Shown piece by piece: positions 33,941 through 42,512 of a DNA stretch of 64,000 nt (position 1 is its first letter; each line of letters starts with the position of its first letter). A model generated the notes under the pieces. It did not search any database. It was not told where the DNA came from and was given only the letters and a program-made list of their open reading frames with translations. Where the stretch lies: positions 144,545 to 208,544 of the forward strand of contig NZ_BBNN01000025.1 of assembly GCF_000829695.1 (NCBI RefSeq). Reading direction: 5' to 3'. A program made the position numbers and the translations under genes. This DNA is from Streptomyces sp. NBRC 110035 (GTDB taxonomy: Bacteria; Actinomycetota; Actinomycetes; Streptomycetales; Streptomycetaceae).

Positions 33941-34351
33941 TCAGTACCAGTTGTTGGCCTGCCAGAAGTCCCAGGCGGCGCACGGGCTGCCGTAGCGCTC
34001 GTTCATGTAGCTGAGGCCCCACGAGATCTGGGTGGCGGGGTTGGTCTTCCAGTCCGAGCCGGCCGACGCCATCTTCGACGCGGGCAGGGCCTGGACCAGG
34101 CCGTAGGCGCCGCTGGAGGCGTTGGTGGCGGTCGGGTTCCAGCCGCTCTCGTGCTGGACGATGTTCGAGAAGCACTGGTACTGCGCGGAGTCGCCGATCA
34201 TCGACTGCGCGGTCGCCTGGGCCGAGCCCGTGGTGGCTGCCTGCGCGGGTGCGGCGGCGATCAGCGTGCCACAGGCGGCGGCGGCGAGGGCGGCGCCGGC
34301 GACGGCCTTCTTCGGGGTGGCGACGGTGCGGAGGATGGAAACGGCGGACAC
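33941..34351 (-). CDS. Secreted transglycosylase-like muralytic protein, 136 aa
   Basis: The GTG at 34351 follows GAAAGG at eight bases. A signal peptide (AVAGAALAAAACGTLIAAAP then AQA-A) leads to a short SLT-type lysozyme-like domain: FSNIVQHESGWNPTATN contains the catalytic Glu, then GAYGLVQALPASKM and QISWGLSYMNERYGSP, ending in WDFWQANNWY. It should cleave peptidoglycan glycan strands outside the cell. Many Streptomyces have several such genes, often tied to growth and germination. Confidence 0.85.
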   Translation of the reverse strand: MSAVSILRTVATPKKAVAGAALAAAACGTLIAAAPAQAATTGSAQATAQSMIGDSAQYQCFSNIVQHESGWNPTATNASSGAYGLVQALPASKMASAGSDWKTNPATQISWGLSYMNERYGSPCAAWDFWQANNWY

Positions 34352-34709
34352 GTGGAGCCTTTCTTCGGATACAGGGCGGTCGTCGTGGGCCCGGTGCCCT
34401 AACACCCGGGGTGCGTGGGGCGGGGCACACGGCGGCGCCGCGGCCCGTGGGGGCACGTCGGCGCCTGGCGACTGCTCCACAGAAACAGCTTCCGGCGTTT
34501 GTCCGCAAAGGTCCCTTTTGCTAGTCCTGATCGTATTCAAGGGGAACGCGGATTCGGGGCCGGTGGCCGTCTGCGCAGGTCGGGGGTGGCGGACGAGGGG
34601 GCGGGGGAGGACGTGAGGACTACGACCCCGCCTCGTATGTGACGCGGGTCATGTGGGGTGCCTCACGACGGGCCGTCAGCTGCGTCACTGTCGGCGTGCG
34701 CGGGGACAC
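34352..34709. other. Intergenic region upstream of the transglycosylase
   Basis: No gene is visible. About 150-170 bases upstream of the transglycosylase start the minus strand reads CCTTGAATACGATCAGGACT, an AT-richer stretch that could be its promoter, leaving a long leader. I looked for the c-di-AMP (ydaO) riboswitch boxes often found before such genes and did not find them. Confidence 0.35.
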
Positions 34710-35612
34710 TCAGGGGTGACCGGTGAAAGTGACCGGCGTCTCGAAAGCCGCCCTGCGGGTGGCGCGGCGCAGGGCGCGCAGGACCGGGGCGCCCAGGGTC
34801 AGGGCCAGCACGACGGTGAGCAGGGCCCGGCCCAGGTCCCAGCCCAGCGACGTGGCCAGGCAGTACGTCAGGAAACGGGCCAGGTTGGCGGGGACCGACG
34901 CGTCCGGGTCGAAGGAGATGTTCGAGGCGAGGGCCGCCATGAAGGGCCAGCCCGCCATGTTCATCACCGTGCCGTAGGCGAGGGCCGCCAGGAAGCCGTA
35001 GGCGGCGAGCAGGCACAGCTCGGCCCGGCCCCGCAGCCCGTCCTGGCCCGGGAGCAGGCCCGCGCCCATCGTGAACCAGCCCATCGCCAGCATCTGGAAC
35101 GGAAGCCACGGGCCCACCCCGCCCGTGAGCAGCGCGGACGCGAACATCGTCACCGAGCCGAGTACGAGGCCGAAGCCCGGCCCGAGGACCCGGCCGCTGA
35201 GGACCATCAGGAAGAACATGGGCTCCAGGCCCGCGGTCCCCGCGCCGATGGGGCGCAACGCCGCGCCCGTCGCCGCCAGGACGCCCAGCATCGCCACCGC
35301 CTTCGGGCCCAGGCCCGACTCCGAGATCGTCGCCGCCACCACCCCGACCAGCAGCACGAGCAGCCCCGCGAACAGCCACGGCGCGTCCTGCGCGTGGGCG
35401 TTGAGCGTGGAGGCGGGCGGGGCCAGGAAGGGCCAGCCGAACGCCGCCACGCCCACCGCGCTCACCAGGGCCAGCGCCACCAGCGAACGCGGGCCCAGGC
35501 GGACGGCCCGCGCCTGGCGCTGGGTGCCGGTGGCGGTGCCGACGGGGGTCCCGGTGCCGGTGCCCGTGGCGGGGGTGGCCGTGCCCGTGGCCGGGGCGGG
35601 TGCGGGTGTCAT
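34710..35612 (-). CDS. ECF transporter substrate-binding S component
   Basis: The 300-residue protein has a Thr/Gly/Pro-rich cytosolic N-terminus (about 45 residues) and then six to seven membrane helices, including KAVAMLGVLAATGAALRPIG and the conserved FGLVLGSVTMFASALLTGGV, a pattern of the CbrT-like ECF_trnsprt S components. ATG 35612 overlaps the stop of the ATPase gene (ATGA). It is the last gene of an operon that starts with a cobalamin riboswitch, so the bound vitamin is most likely cobalamin or a precursor. Confidence 0.85.
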   Translation of the reverse strand: MTPAPAPATGTATPATGTGTGTPVGTATGTQRQARAVRLGPRSLVALALVSAVGVAAFGWPFLAPPASTLNAHAQDAPWLFAGLLVLLVGVVAATISESGLGPKAVAMLGVLAATGAALRPIGAGTAGLEPMFFLMVLSGRVLGPGFGLVLGSVTMFASALLTGGVGPWLPFQMLAMGWFTMGAGLLPGQDGLRGRAELCLLAAYGFLAALAYGTVMNMAGWPFMAALASNISFDPDASVPANLARFLTYCLATSLGWDLGRALLTVVLALTLGAPVLRALRRATRRAAFETPVTFTGHP

Positions 35613-37387
35613 GACAGGGCCTCCCGGACCTGGGAGACCGTGAGCCAGTGCTGCGGGGCCAGGATCTTCGCCACCTGCGGGGCGAAGGACGGTGACGCGA
35701 CGACCACCTCGGCCGCCGGACCGTCGGCGATGACCTCGCCCTCGGCGAGGAGAACGACCCGGTGGGCGAGTTCCGCCGCCAGTTCCACGTCGTGCGTGGC
35801 CAGGACGATCGCGTGTCCCTCGGCGGCCAGCCCGCGCAGGACGGTCACCAGGCGGGCCTTCGCCGCGTAGTCCAGGCCGCGGGTCGGCTCGTCGAGGAGG
35901 AGCAGCGGCGGACGGGCGGTGACGACGACCGCCAGCGCGAGGGTCAGGCGCTGGCCCTCGGACAGGTCGCGCGGGTGGCTGTCGTCCGCGACGCCGGGAA
36001 GCAGCTGCGACAGCAGGGCGCGGCAGGTGCCCGGCTCCGCCTCCGCGTCCCGGTCGGCGGCGGCGCACTCCGCGGCGACCGTGTCCGCGTACAGCAGGTC
36101 CCGCGGCTCCTGCGGGACGAGCCCCACCCGGCGCACCAGGTCGCGGGGGCGGGTGCGGTGCGGCACGGCGTCACCGGTGCGGACCGAACCGGCGGACGGT
36201 TCCACGAGCCCGACCAGCGCGCCGAGCAGCGTGGACTTGCCGGCCCCGTTGCGCCCCATGAGCGCGATCGTCTCGCCGGGGGCGACCGTCAGGTCGACGT
36301 GGCGCAGCGCCCGGACACTGCCGCGAAGGACGGCCAGGGCACGGACCTCGGCCACGTGGGCGGGGGCGGGAGAGGAGGGGGCGGGGGAGCCCGTGGCTGC
36401 GGTCCCCGACCGCTTGCGGGTCAACAGGGAGAGAGGGCTCTTGCGGGTGGCGGAGGGGGCGGTGGTGGAGGCGGAGGCGGTGGGGAGGAGGGCTGCCGCG
36501 GATTTCCGCGCGGGAGCTGCTGTCGCTGCCGTCGCGGGTACGGCCCTCGCCCCCTTCGCCTCCTCCTCCGCCTCCGTGAGGCGCTCGCGCAGGGGGGCCG
36601 CGCGGCGTCGGGCGTCGCGTACGGTCAGCGGGAGCGGGGACCAGCCGGCGAGCCGGCCCAGGGCCACCACCGGCGGGAACACCGGCGACACCGCCATCAC
36701 CTCCGCCGGGGTGCCGAGCAGCGGGGGCTCGCCCGGTCCCGGCAGCAGCACGACCCGGTCGGCGTACTGGACGACGCGTTCCAGGCGGTGCTCGGCCATG
36801 AGGACGGTGGTGCCGAGATCGTGGACCAGACGCTGGAGCACCGCGAGGACCTCCTCGGCCGCCGCCGGGTCCAGCGCGGACGTCGGCTCGTCGAGGACCA
36901 GCACCCGGGGGTGCGGGGTGAGGACCGAGCCGATGGCGACGCGCTGCTGCTGGCCGCCGGAGAGCGTGGAGACGGGGCGGTCGCGCAGGTCGGCCAGGCC
37001 CAGCAGGTCCAGCGTCTCCTCGACGCGCCGGCGCATCACATCCGGGGGCAGACCCAACGACTCCATGCCGTAGGCGAGTTCGTCCTCGACCAGGTCCGTC
37101 ACGAAGTGCGACAGCGGGTCCTGGCCCACCGTCCCCACCACGTCGGCCAGTTCGCGCGGCTTGTGCGTACGGGTGTCGCGGCCGGCCACCGTGACCCTGC
37201 CGCGCAGGGTGCCGCCCGTGAAGTGCGGGACGAGGCCGCCGACCGCGCCCAGCACCGTGGACTTGCCGACCCCGGACGGCCCGGCGAGCAGCACGAGTTC
37301 GCCCTCCGGGACCTTGAAGTCGACACCCCGTACGGAGGGTTCGGGGGAACCGTCGTACGTCACGGAGACGTTCTCGAAGCGGATCAC
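35609..37387 (-). CDS. ecfA: ECF transporter double ATP-binding protein (EcfA-A')
   Basis: The 592-residue protein holds two ABC ATPase domains in one chain. Domain 1 has Walker A GPSGVGKST (36-44), LSGGQQQR (142-149) and VLVLDEPTS (162-170). Domain 2 has Walker A GRNGAGKST (378-386), an LSEGQRL variant signature and LLLLDEPTRGLD. An Ala/Pro linker (about 275-345) joins them. GTG 37387 follows GGAG and overlaps the EcfT stop. It energises vitamin uptake with EcfT and the S component. Confidence 0.92.
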   Translation of the reverse strand: MIRFENVSVTYDGSPEPSVRGVDFKVPEGELVLLAGPSGVGKSTVLGAVGGLVPHFTGGTLRGRVTVAGRDTRTHKPRELADVVGTVGQDPLSHFVTDLVEDELAYGMESLGLPPDVMRRRVEETLDLLGLADLRDRPVSTLSGGQQQRVAIGSVLTPHPRVLVLDEPTSALDPAAAEEVLAVLQRLVHDLGTTVLMAEHRLERVVQYADRVVLLPGPGEPPLLGTPAEVMAVSPVFPPVVALGRLAGWSPLPLTVRDARRRAAPLRERLTEAEEEAKGARAVPATAATAAPARKSAAALLPTASASTTAPSATRKSPLSLLTRKRSGTAATGSPAPSSPAPAHVAEVRALAVLRGSVRALRHVDLTVAPGETIALMGRNGAGKSTLLGALVGLVEPSAGSVRTGDAVPHRTRPRDLVRRVGLVPQEPRDLLYADTVAAECAAADRDAEAEPGTCRALLSQLLPGVADDSHPRDLSEGQRLTLALAVVVTARPPLLLLDEPTRGLDYAAKARLVTVLRGLAAEGHAIVLATHDVELAAELAHRVVLLAEGEVIADGPAAEVVVASPSFAPQVAKILAPQHWLTVSQVREALS

Positions 37388-38526
37388 GACGGCTCCTTGC
37401 CGGTGGTGTCCTCGGGGGCGGGGGCGACGAAGGCGGGGAGCAGACCGATGAGCACGGCCGCCGCCGGCCACAGGGGCAGCGCGGGTGCGGCCAGCGGCAC
37501 CACGCCGGGGTGCAGGGCCGCCGGGTCGCGTACGGCGGCGAGGGCCAGCAGCGCCGCGACCGCCGTGCCGCAGCCGGCGACCAGCCACGCGCGGGTGTCC
37601 CAGCGGTCCGGACGGTACCGGGTGCGCACGGAACGCCGGCCGCCCAGCCACAGCCCCGCGAGCGCGGCGGCCAGACCCGCGAGCAGCACGGGGACGCCGT
37701 ACGCGGCGCCTTCGGCGGTGAGCAGCCCGTACGTACCCGCGCAGACGCCGAGCAGCCCGCCGAGGGTGAGGACGGCGGTGGTGCGCCGGACCCCGGCCGG
37801 GACCTGTGCCGTACGGCCGTAGCCGCGGGCGTCCATCGCGGCGGCGAGCGCGACCGAACGCTCCAAGGCACCCTCCAGCACCGGGAGTCCGACCTGGAGC
37901 AGCCCGCGGATCCCGCGGTCGGGACGCCCCCGCAGCCGGCGGGCGGCGCGCAGCCGCTGGACGTCCGTGATCAGACTCGGCGCGAAGGTCAGCGCCACGA
38001 CCACGGCCACGCCCATCTCGTACAGCGCGCCGGGCAGGCACTTCAGCAGGCGGGACGGGTTCGCGAGGGCGTTCGCGGCGCCGACGCAGAGGAGCAGCGT
38101 GGCCAGCTTCAGGCCGTCGTACACGGCGAACGCGAGCGCCTCGGCCGTGACCCGGCCGCCCAGGCGGATGCCCTGGGCCCAGTCGGGAAGCGGGACTTCG
38201 GGCAGATCGACGAGGACGTGCGTACCCGGGACGGGAGACCCGAGGGCGATCGCGAAGAGCAGCCGGATGACGATCACGGCCAGTGCCAGCCTGACGAACG
38301 CGCCGTACGAACGGGCCCAGGGGGCGTTCGGCCGGCGGACGGCCACGACGTACGCGGAGACCACGACCAGCAGGGCGAGCAGCAGCGGGTTGGTGGTGCG
38401 GGTCGCGGCGACCCCGAGGGCCAGCGCCCACAGCCACCACGCGCCGGGGTGCAGGGGGGTGCCCTGCCGGCGACGGGGGGCGGGGGCGGTGCGTTCCCGT
38501 GGCCGGCTGCCGCCGGGCTCAGCCAC
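37384..38526 (-). CDS. ecfT: ECF transporter transmembrane coupling protein EcfT
   Basis: GTG 38526 overlaps the preceding stop by eight bases, giving 380 residues. About eight membrane helices surround the EcfT coupling segment, which has the two Ala-Arg-Gly type motifs: LRAARRLRGRPDRG and AAAMDARGYGR. These insert into the ATPase subunits. The chain is longer than typical EcfT (about 250) by extra C-terminal helices. It is in the cobalamin riboswitch operon. Confidence 0.88.
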   Translation of the reverse strand: MAEPGGSRPRERTAPAPRRRQGTPLHPGAWWLWALALGVAATRTTNPLLLALLVVVSAYVVAVRRPNAPWARSYGAFVRLALAVIVIRLLFAIALGSPVPGTHVLVDLPEVPLPDWAQGIRLGGRVTAEALAFAVYDGLKLATLLLCVGAANALANPSRLLKCLPGALYEMGVAVVVALTFAPSLITDVQRLRAARRLRGRPDRGIRGLLQVGLPVLEGALERSVALAAAMDARGYGRTAQVPAGVRRTTAVLTLGGLLGVCAGTYGLLTAEGAAYGVPVLLAGLAAALAGLWLGGRRSVRTRYRPDRWDTRAWLVAGCGTAVAALLALAAVRDPAALHPGVVPLAAPALPLWPAAAVLIGLLPAFVAPAPEDTTGKEPS

Positions 38527-39223
38527 GACGGCGTACCTGCAGGAAGGCCGCCGCTCCGAGCAGTGCCACCACGGCGATGCCGGCGACGAGACCGAGGGAC
38601 GGACCACCGCCGTCCGCGGAGGCGGAGGAATCCGGGGAGTCCGGGGAACCGGTCTCCCCGGTCTCCCCGGTCCCGTTCCCGGTCCCGTTCCCGGCCTCCT
38701 TGCCGGTCGCCGGCCCGTCCGCCCCCGACACCTGCTCCCCGCACCCCCGCTGCGGGTATCCGGCGATGGCGCACAGCAGGGCGCCGGCGTCGTAGCGCAG
38801 GGGCTCGGCGACGGAGGCCAGGGCCTCGGCCGTACTGGCGTCCGGAGCGACGCGGGCGCAGGCGGTGCGGTTCGCGGGCGGGGTCTCGCCGGACGGGGCG
38901 TCACCGGCCGTACCGAAGTCGATGACGAGGGCCACCCGCTTGCTGCCCTCCTTCGCCGGGGTCTGCGCGCAGATGCCGGCGAAGTCGGCGGCGCCCCGGG
39001 GCTGCGCCGAGTCGCCGGACTCCTCGCTGACGGCGAAGCGGAAGCCCTGGACGTCGCCGTCGGCGGGGCGGGCGACGGACGGGCCCTGGGTGGCGTACGT
39101 CCAGGTGCCGCCGTCGAGGTCCCAGAACGACCAGTACCGGTAGCCGGCGGCCTGAGCCCGGCCCGCGCCCGCCGCCAGGAGCAGGAGCGCGGCCAGGAAC
39201 AGGACGGCGGCCCGGCGGATCAC
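38519..39223 (-). CDS. SCO2322-family secreted, membrane-tethered protein
   Basis: GTG 39223 overlaps the preceding stop (GTGA). The 234-residue protein has a signal peptide (RRAAVLFLAALLLLAAGAG then AQA-A) and a beta-rich extracellular domain (GYRYWSFWDLDGGTWTYATQ, then RPADGDVQGFRFAVS). Cys residues there may form a disulfide. A Gly/Thr/Ser stalk and a C-terminal membrane helix (LVAGIAVVALLGAAAFLQV) with a basic tail follow. The GTWTYATQGP...DGD pattern recalls the DUF4430/transcobalamin beta domain, which I offer as inference. It lies between a toroid protein gene and EcfT. Confidence 0.75.
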   Translation of the reverse strand: MIRRAAVLFLAALLLLAAGAGRAQAAGYRYWSFWDLDGGTWTYATQGPSVARPADGDVQGFRFAVSEESGDSAQPRGAADFAGICAQTPAKEGSKRVALVIDFGTAGDAPSGETPPANRTACARVAPDASTAEALASVAEPLRYDAGALLCAIAGYPQRGCGEQVSGADGPATGKEAGNGTGNGTGETGETGSPDSPDSSASADGGGPSLGLVAGIAVVALLGAAAFLQVRRRG

Positions 39224-40491
39224 GGCTGCTGCCTCTTCTTCCGGCCGTTCACCAGGAGGGCCACGACGGCACCGGCGACCAGGAGGGCCCCGAGGACCCA
39301 CCAGAGGCCGGCCCCGAAGCCCGAGCCGTCCTTGTCCTGCTCGTCCTTCGCGTCCTTCTCACCCTGCGCGCCGGAGGTGTCGGCCGCCTGCGCGGCGGGC
39401 CCGGTGGCGGTCAGCTGCTTCACCAGGTCCGTGCCGCCGAAGGCGCGCGGGTCGGTGCCGGTGGCGTGGGCGGCGAAGATCAGCTGGGCGTAGGCGGCGG
39501 GACCGCTCCCGGCGGCCCAGTCGGCGGCGTTCTTCTCCAGCCAGGCCGCGGACTTCGCGGCCGGCCCGGTGGCGCCCTGCGCCGCGAGCGCGACCACCGC
39601 GTCGGCGGTGTTGCCGTGGTCCGGCTGGTCCTCGGCGCCGGGGAGCGCGGAGACGAGGTGGCCGTCCGCGGCGAGCGCGTCCGTGAGGTAGGCGGCACCG
39701 TTGGCGGCGGCCTGCTCGGGCGTCCGGGCCTTCTCGCACGCGGTGTCGTCCGCCTCGTCCGACGCCTTGTCCGCGCCGGGCTCGACCACGAGGCCCACGC
39801 CGAGGGAGCCGGCCACGCCCGCCGCGGTGGCGTCGGCGTTGGCGAACAGCTCGCCCTTCTTGTCCGGCTGGAAGGCGAAGGCGCCCGCGCCGTCGTCCTT
39901 GCCCGCGCCCTTGGTGTCGCAGGGTATGGCCAGCGTCAGCAGGGCGTCGTAGGGGGACTTGCCGTTCTTGACCACCTCGGCCGGTTTCTCGTCCGCCGCG
40001 GCGAGCGCGCCGACGACGACGGATGTGGAGTTGGCGTCGCCGGCCCCGCCCGCCGTGTAGCCCCAGCCGCCGTCCTCGTTCTGCACGGACTTCAGCCAGT
40101 CGACGGCCTTGCCGGTGACGGCGTCGTGCCCGCCGATCGCGGCGAGGGCCTGCACGGCGGCGGCGGTCTGGTTGGTGTCGACCATGGTCCCGGCGTCGCA
40201 CGCCGTGCCGGGGTCGGCGCGGAACGGGGCGAAGGAGCCGTCGGCGCACTGCTGCCCGACCAGCCAGTCCACGGCCGCCTTCGGCGGCTCGACGCCCACC
40301 GTGTCCTGGGCGAGCAGGGCCAGCGACTGGCGCCACACGCCGTCGTACTGCGGGTCGCCCTGTCCGTACAGGGCGGAGGGCAGGGCCTGCCGGGACGGCG
40401 AGGGGGACGGGGACGAGTCGGCGGAGGCCGGTGCGGCGGCGCCGATCACGGCGACGGCGGCCAGGGCCGCTGCGCTGCTGCGGACGTTCAT
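39220..40491 (-). CDS. Secreted alpha/alpha-toroid protein, candidate corrinoid-binding subunit
   Basis: The 423-residue protein has a signal peptide (SSAAALAAVAVIGAAAPASA) and several prenyltransferase/squalene-oxidase-type repeats: DWLVGQQCADGSFAPF, NQTAAAVQALAAIGG, DWLKSVQNEDGGWGY and NTADAVVALAAQGATG. Near the C-terminus a Lys/Asp/Glu stalk precedes a membrane helix (GLWWVLGALLVAGAVVALLV) and KKRQQ, so it is displayed on the surface. The enzyme catalytic Asp motifs of cyclases are absent. An alpha/alpha toroid is also the fold of the transcobalamin N-domain. As first gene after a B12 riboswitch it is a good candidate for corrinoid capture. Confidence 0.75.
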   Translation of the reverse strand: MNVRSSAAALAAVAVIGAAAPASADSSPSPSPSRQALPSALYGQGDPQYDGVWRQSLALLAQDTVGVEPPKAAVDWLVGQQCADGSFAPFRADPGTACDAGTMVDTNQTAAAVQALAAIGGHDAVTGKAVDWLKSVQNEDGGWGYTAGGAGDANSTSVVVGALAAADEKPAEVVKNGKSPYDALLTLAIPCDTKGAGKDDGAGAFAFQPDKKGELFANADATAAGVAGSLGVGLVVEPGADKASDEADDTACEKARTPEQAAANGAAYLTDALAADGHLVSALPGAEDQPDHGNTADAVVALAAQGATGPAAKSAAWLEKNAADWAAGSGPAAYAQLIFAAHATGTDPRAFGGTDLVKQLTATGPAAQAADTSGAQGEKDAKDEQDKDGSGFGAGLWWVLGALLVAGAVVALLVNGRKKRQQP

Positions 40492-40589
40492 GATCGGCGG
40501 GTGCCTCTCCCTGTGGGGGGAGCCGGGCAGCACGGGAACCCCGGCGGCTCGGCTCCGTATACCTCAACGGTGCCGCGCACCGGCGGACC

Positions 40590-40790
40590 GCCGGACGCGT
40601 GAGCCGGTCACGTCCGCCCGGGGCATTCCGGCTCGCCGCCTCTGCGGGCGGCTTACGGTAGGGGTCTCCCCGGGTCGAGCGAAGTCGAGACGTGGGGAAG
40701 GGCCAGCGCCGGAATTGCACCGGCTTCCCCCGTACGGGTGTGATGACGACGTCGCCACTGTACCCGCCCGTAGGAAAGCGGCCGGGGGTG
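40590..40790 (-). promoter_or_regulatory. Cobalamin riboswitch
   Basis: On the minus strand the sequence GGGGGAAGCCGGTGCAATTC then CGGCGCTGGCCC (about 40695-40730) matches the B12 box, GGGAA-CCGGUGCAA-UCCGGCGCUG-CCC. It is followed by the expected paired regions and a CCTACCGTAAGC element corresponding to the CGCAACUGU segment. Boundaries are approximate. A GC-rich helix (CGCCGCCTCTGCGGGCGG on plus, about 40636-40653) lies towards the gene and may be the expression platform. High cobalamin should switch off the ECF operon. Confidence 0.85.
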
Positions 40791-40848
40791 GCCCGAAAGG
40801 GGTGGCCGAGGTCACCGGCGGTGTACGCGGCGGTGCGGGGAGGGGGTG

Positions 40849-42231
40849 TCAGGACGTGGTGCGGGCACCGACGTTCGGTGGTGTCGTGTTGCCGTTCGTC
40901 ATGACGGTGAACCCGAAGCTGGTCGACGCCCCGGCCGCCAGCGAGCCGTTGCCGTTGGGCCGCATCGTCATCACGTTGCCGCTCCCGTCCCAGCCGGGTG
41001 AGCCGTTCCAGGTGGCCGAGACCTTCTGCGGGGACGCCACCGTGACGTTCACCGACCAGTTGCTGATCGCCGAACTGCCCGCGGTGATGGTCCCCCTGCC
41101 GTTGAAGCGGTCACCCCACACCTCCGTCCTGCTGTAGACGGCGGTGCAGCCCGCGCCCGGGTTGCCGGGGTCACCGCCCCCGTCGTCGGAGCCGCCGAGG
41201 GCGCTCAGCACCGCGTGGTGGGCGGGCTTCTTGTTGTAGTTGTCGTCGAACAGCAGGGGTGTCCCGCTCGACCGCCACGAGTACTTGTCCGGGATGCCCC
41301 ACACCGTGATGCCGGTGCACCGCGCCACCGCGAGGCAGGCCGTGACGACGTTGCCGTAGCTGGTGGCCTGGGACGGGCCCGAGCCCTCGATGTCCAGCTC
41401 GGTGATCTGCACGTCGACGCCCAGGCCGGCGAAGCGCTGGAGGTTGGCCCGGTAGTCGGACGGGACCGGGGAGGCGTTGTTGAAGTGCGACTGGAAGCCC
41501 ACGCAGTCGATGGGCACGCCACGGGACGTGAAGTCGCGGACCATGGTGCAGACCGCGTTGCTCTTTGCGTTGATGCCGTCGGTGTTGTAGTCGTTGTAGC
41601 AGAGCTTGGCGTTCGGGTCGGCCGCGCGGGCCGTGCGGAAGGCCTCCTCGATGAAGCCGTTGCCGAGCCCGTCCTGGAAGGGCGAGCTGCGCCGGGCGCC
41701 GCTGTTTCCGTCCTGGAAGGCCTCGTTGACCACGTCCCAGGAGCGGATCTCGCCCCGGTAGCGCCCCATGACCTGGTTGATGTGGTTGTTCATCGCCGAG
41801 CGCAGGTCGGAGGTGCCGAGGCCGGAGACCCAGCCGGGCAGTGGGGAGTGCCACACCAGGGTGTGCCCGCGGATCGCCATGCCCCGGCTCTGGGCGTGGT
41901 TCACGATGCGGTCGGCGTTGCCGAAGCTGAACGAGCCGCGGCTGGGCTCGAGCGCGTCCCACTTCATCTCGTTCTCGGCCGTCACCGGGTCGAACTCGGT
42001 GTTCAGCGTGTTGACGTACTGCGCCTCACCCAGGTGGTTCGCGGCGACCCCGGCACCGAAGCAGCGGCCCTTCTCGGCCGCCGTCGCGCCCAGGGTGTCG
42101 GCGGCGTGCGCGGTGCTCTGGGGGAGCGCCACGAGCGCGGTCACGGTGAGCAGCGCGGTCGTGGCGACGGCCAGAGGGCCCCTGGCCGCCCCGGCTCTCG
42201 TCTTCCGGACTCCAAATTTGATCATGCGCAT
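40849..42231 (-). CDS. Endo-1,4-beta-xylanase, GH10 with CBM2
   Basis: ATG 42231 follows AAAAGGA. The 460-residue protein has a twin-arginine-poor Sec-type signal (LAVATTALLTVTALVALPQS then AHA-A) and a GH10 barrel: FDPVTAENEMKWDALEPSRG, GHTLVWHSPLPGWV, acid/base Glu in WDVVNEAFQD and nucleophile Glu in QITELDIEGS. A Gly/Asp linker leads to a family 2 carbohydrate-binding module from CTAVYSRTEVWGDRF to the end, with exposed Trp in NWSVNV and SATWNGSPGW. It is secreted to hydrolyse xylan. Two palindromes upstream suggest substrate-controlled repression. Confidence 0.95.
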   Translation of the reverse strand: MRMIKFGVRKTRAGAARGPLAVATTALLTVTALVALPQSTAHAADTLGATAAEKGRCFGAGVAANHLGEAQYVNTLNTEFDPVTAENEMKWDALEPSRGSFSFGNADRIVNHAQSRGMAIRGHTLVWHSPLPGWVSGLGTSDLRSAMNNHINQVMGRYRGEIRSWDVVNEAFQDGNSGARRSSPFQDGLGNGFIEEAFRTARAADPNAKLCYNDYNTDGINAKSNAVCTMVRDFTSRGVPIDCVGFQSHFNNASPVPSDYRANLQRFAGLGVDVQITELDIEGSGPSQATSYGNVVTACLAVARCTGITVWGIPDKYSWRSSGTPLLFDDNYNKKPAHHAVLSALGGSDDGGGDPGNPGAGCTAVYSRTEVWGDRFNGRGTITAGSSAISNWSVNVTVASPQKVSATWNGSPGWDGSGNVMTMRPNGNGSLAAGASTSFGFTVMTNGNTTPPNVGARTTS

Positions 42232-42359
42232 GTCATTCCTTTTCCGGTGGGGGGCCGTAGTGGTGCGGATGTACGGATATATGGGTGTGCGGATGCGCCT
42301 CTGCTGCCGTGCTGGCTCCGCGCGCACAGGGGCCGAAGTCCGCATCGGGTGGTCGAATG

Positions 42360-42377
42360 TTCGGAATGAATTCCGAA
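42360..42377. promoter_or_regulatory. Palindrome TTCGGAAT-GA-ATTCCGAA upstream of the xylanase
   Basis: An 18-bp near-perfect inverted repeat lies about 130 bases upstream of the xylanase start. The arms are eight bases with a two-base centre. It is probably a repressor or activator site for the xylanase promoter. No regulator gene is assigned. Confidence 0.5.
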
Positions 42378-42493
42378 TGGCAGTGCAGGCGATAGGGGTG
42401 AGCGGAGGGCCGGTCAACCGTCTGTGTGCAACTGGAGTGCGTATGACCGAAGGCTGACAGGTGCTGGATGGAAGTTGAGTACGTCGACCCGGT

Positions 42494-42508
42494 GTCGAAA
42501 GTTTCGAC
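42494..42508. promoter_or_regulatory. Palindrome GTCGAAAGTTTCGAC, xylanase-type operator
   Basis: The 15-bp perfect palindrome contains CGAAAGTTTCG, the GAAANTTTC-type element known upstream of Streptomyces xylanase genes. It is 263 bases upstream of the xylanase start and five bases beyond the TetR-gene stop. Confidence 0.6.
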
Positions 42509-42512
42509 TCCT

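Noticed and set aside
31983..34508. An 841-codon frame antisense to the GT87-PAP2 gene.
   Set aside because: Composition is Gly/Arg/Gln/Asp-rich shadow, with no motifs; the plus-strand gene has clear domains.
34352..34709. c-di-AMP (ydaO) riboswitch before the transglycosylase.
   Set aside because: The conserved ydaO boxes were not found in the leader on either strand.
39220..40491. Terpene cyclase or prenyltransferase of a secondary-metabolite cluster.
   Set aside because: It is secreted and membrane-anchored, lacks cyclase Asp motifs, and is in a B12-regulated transport operon.
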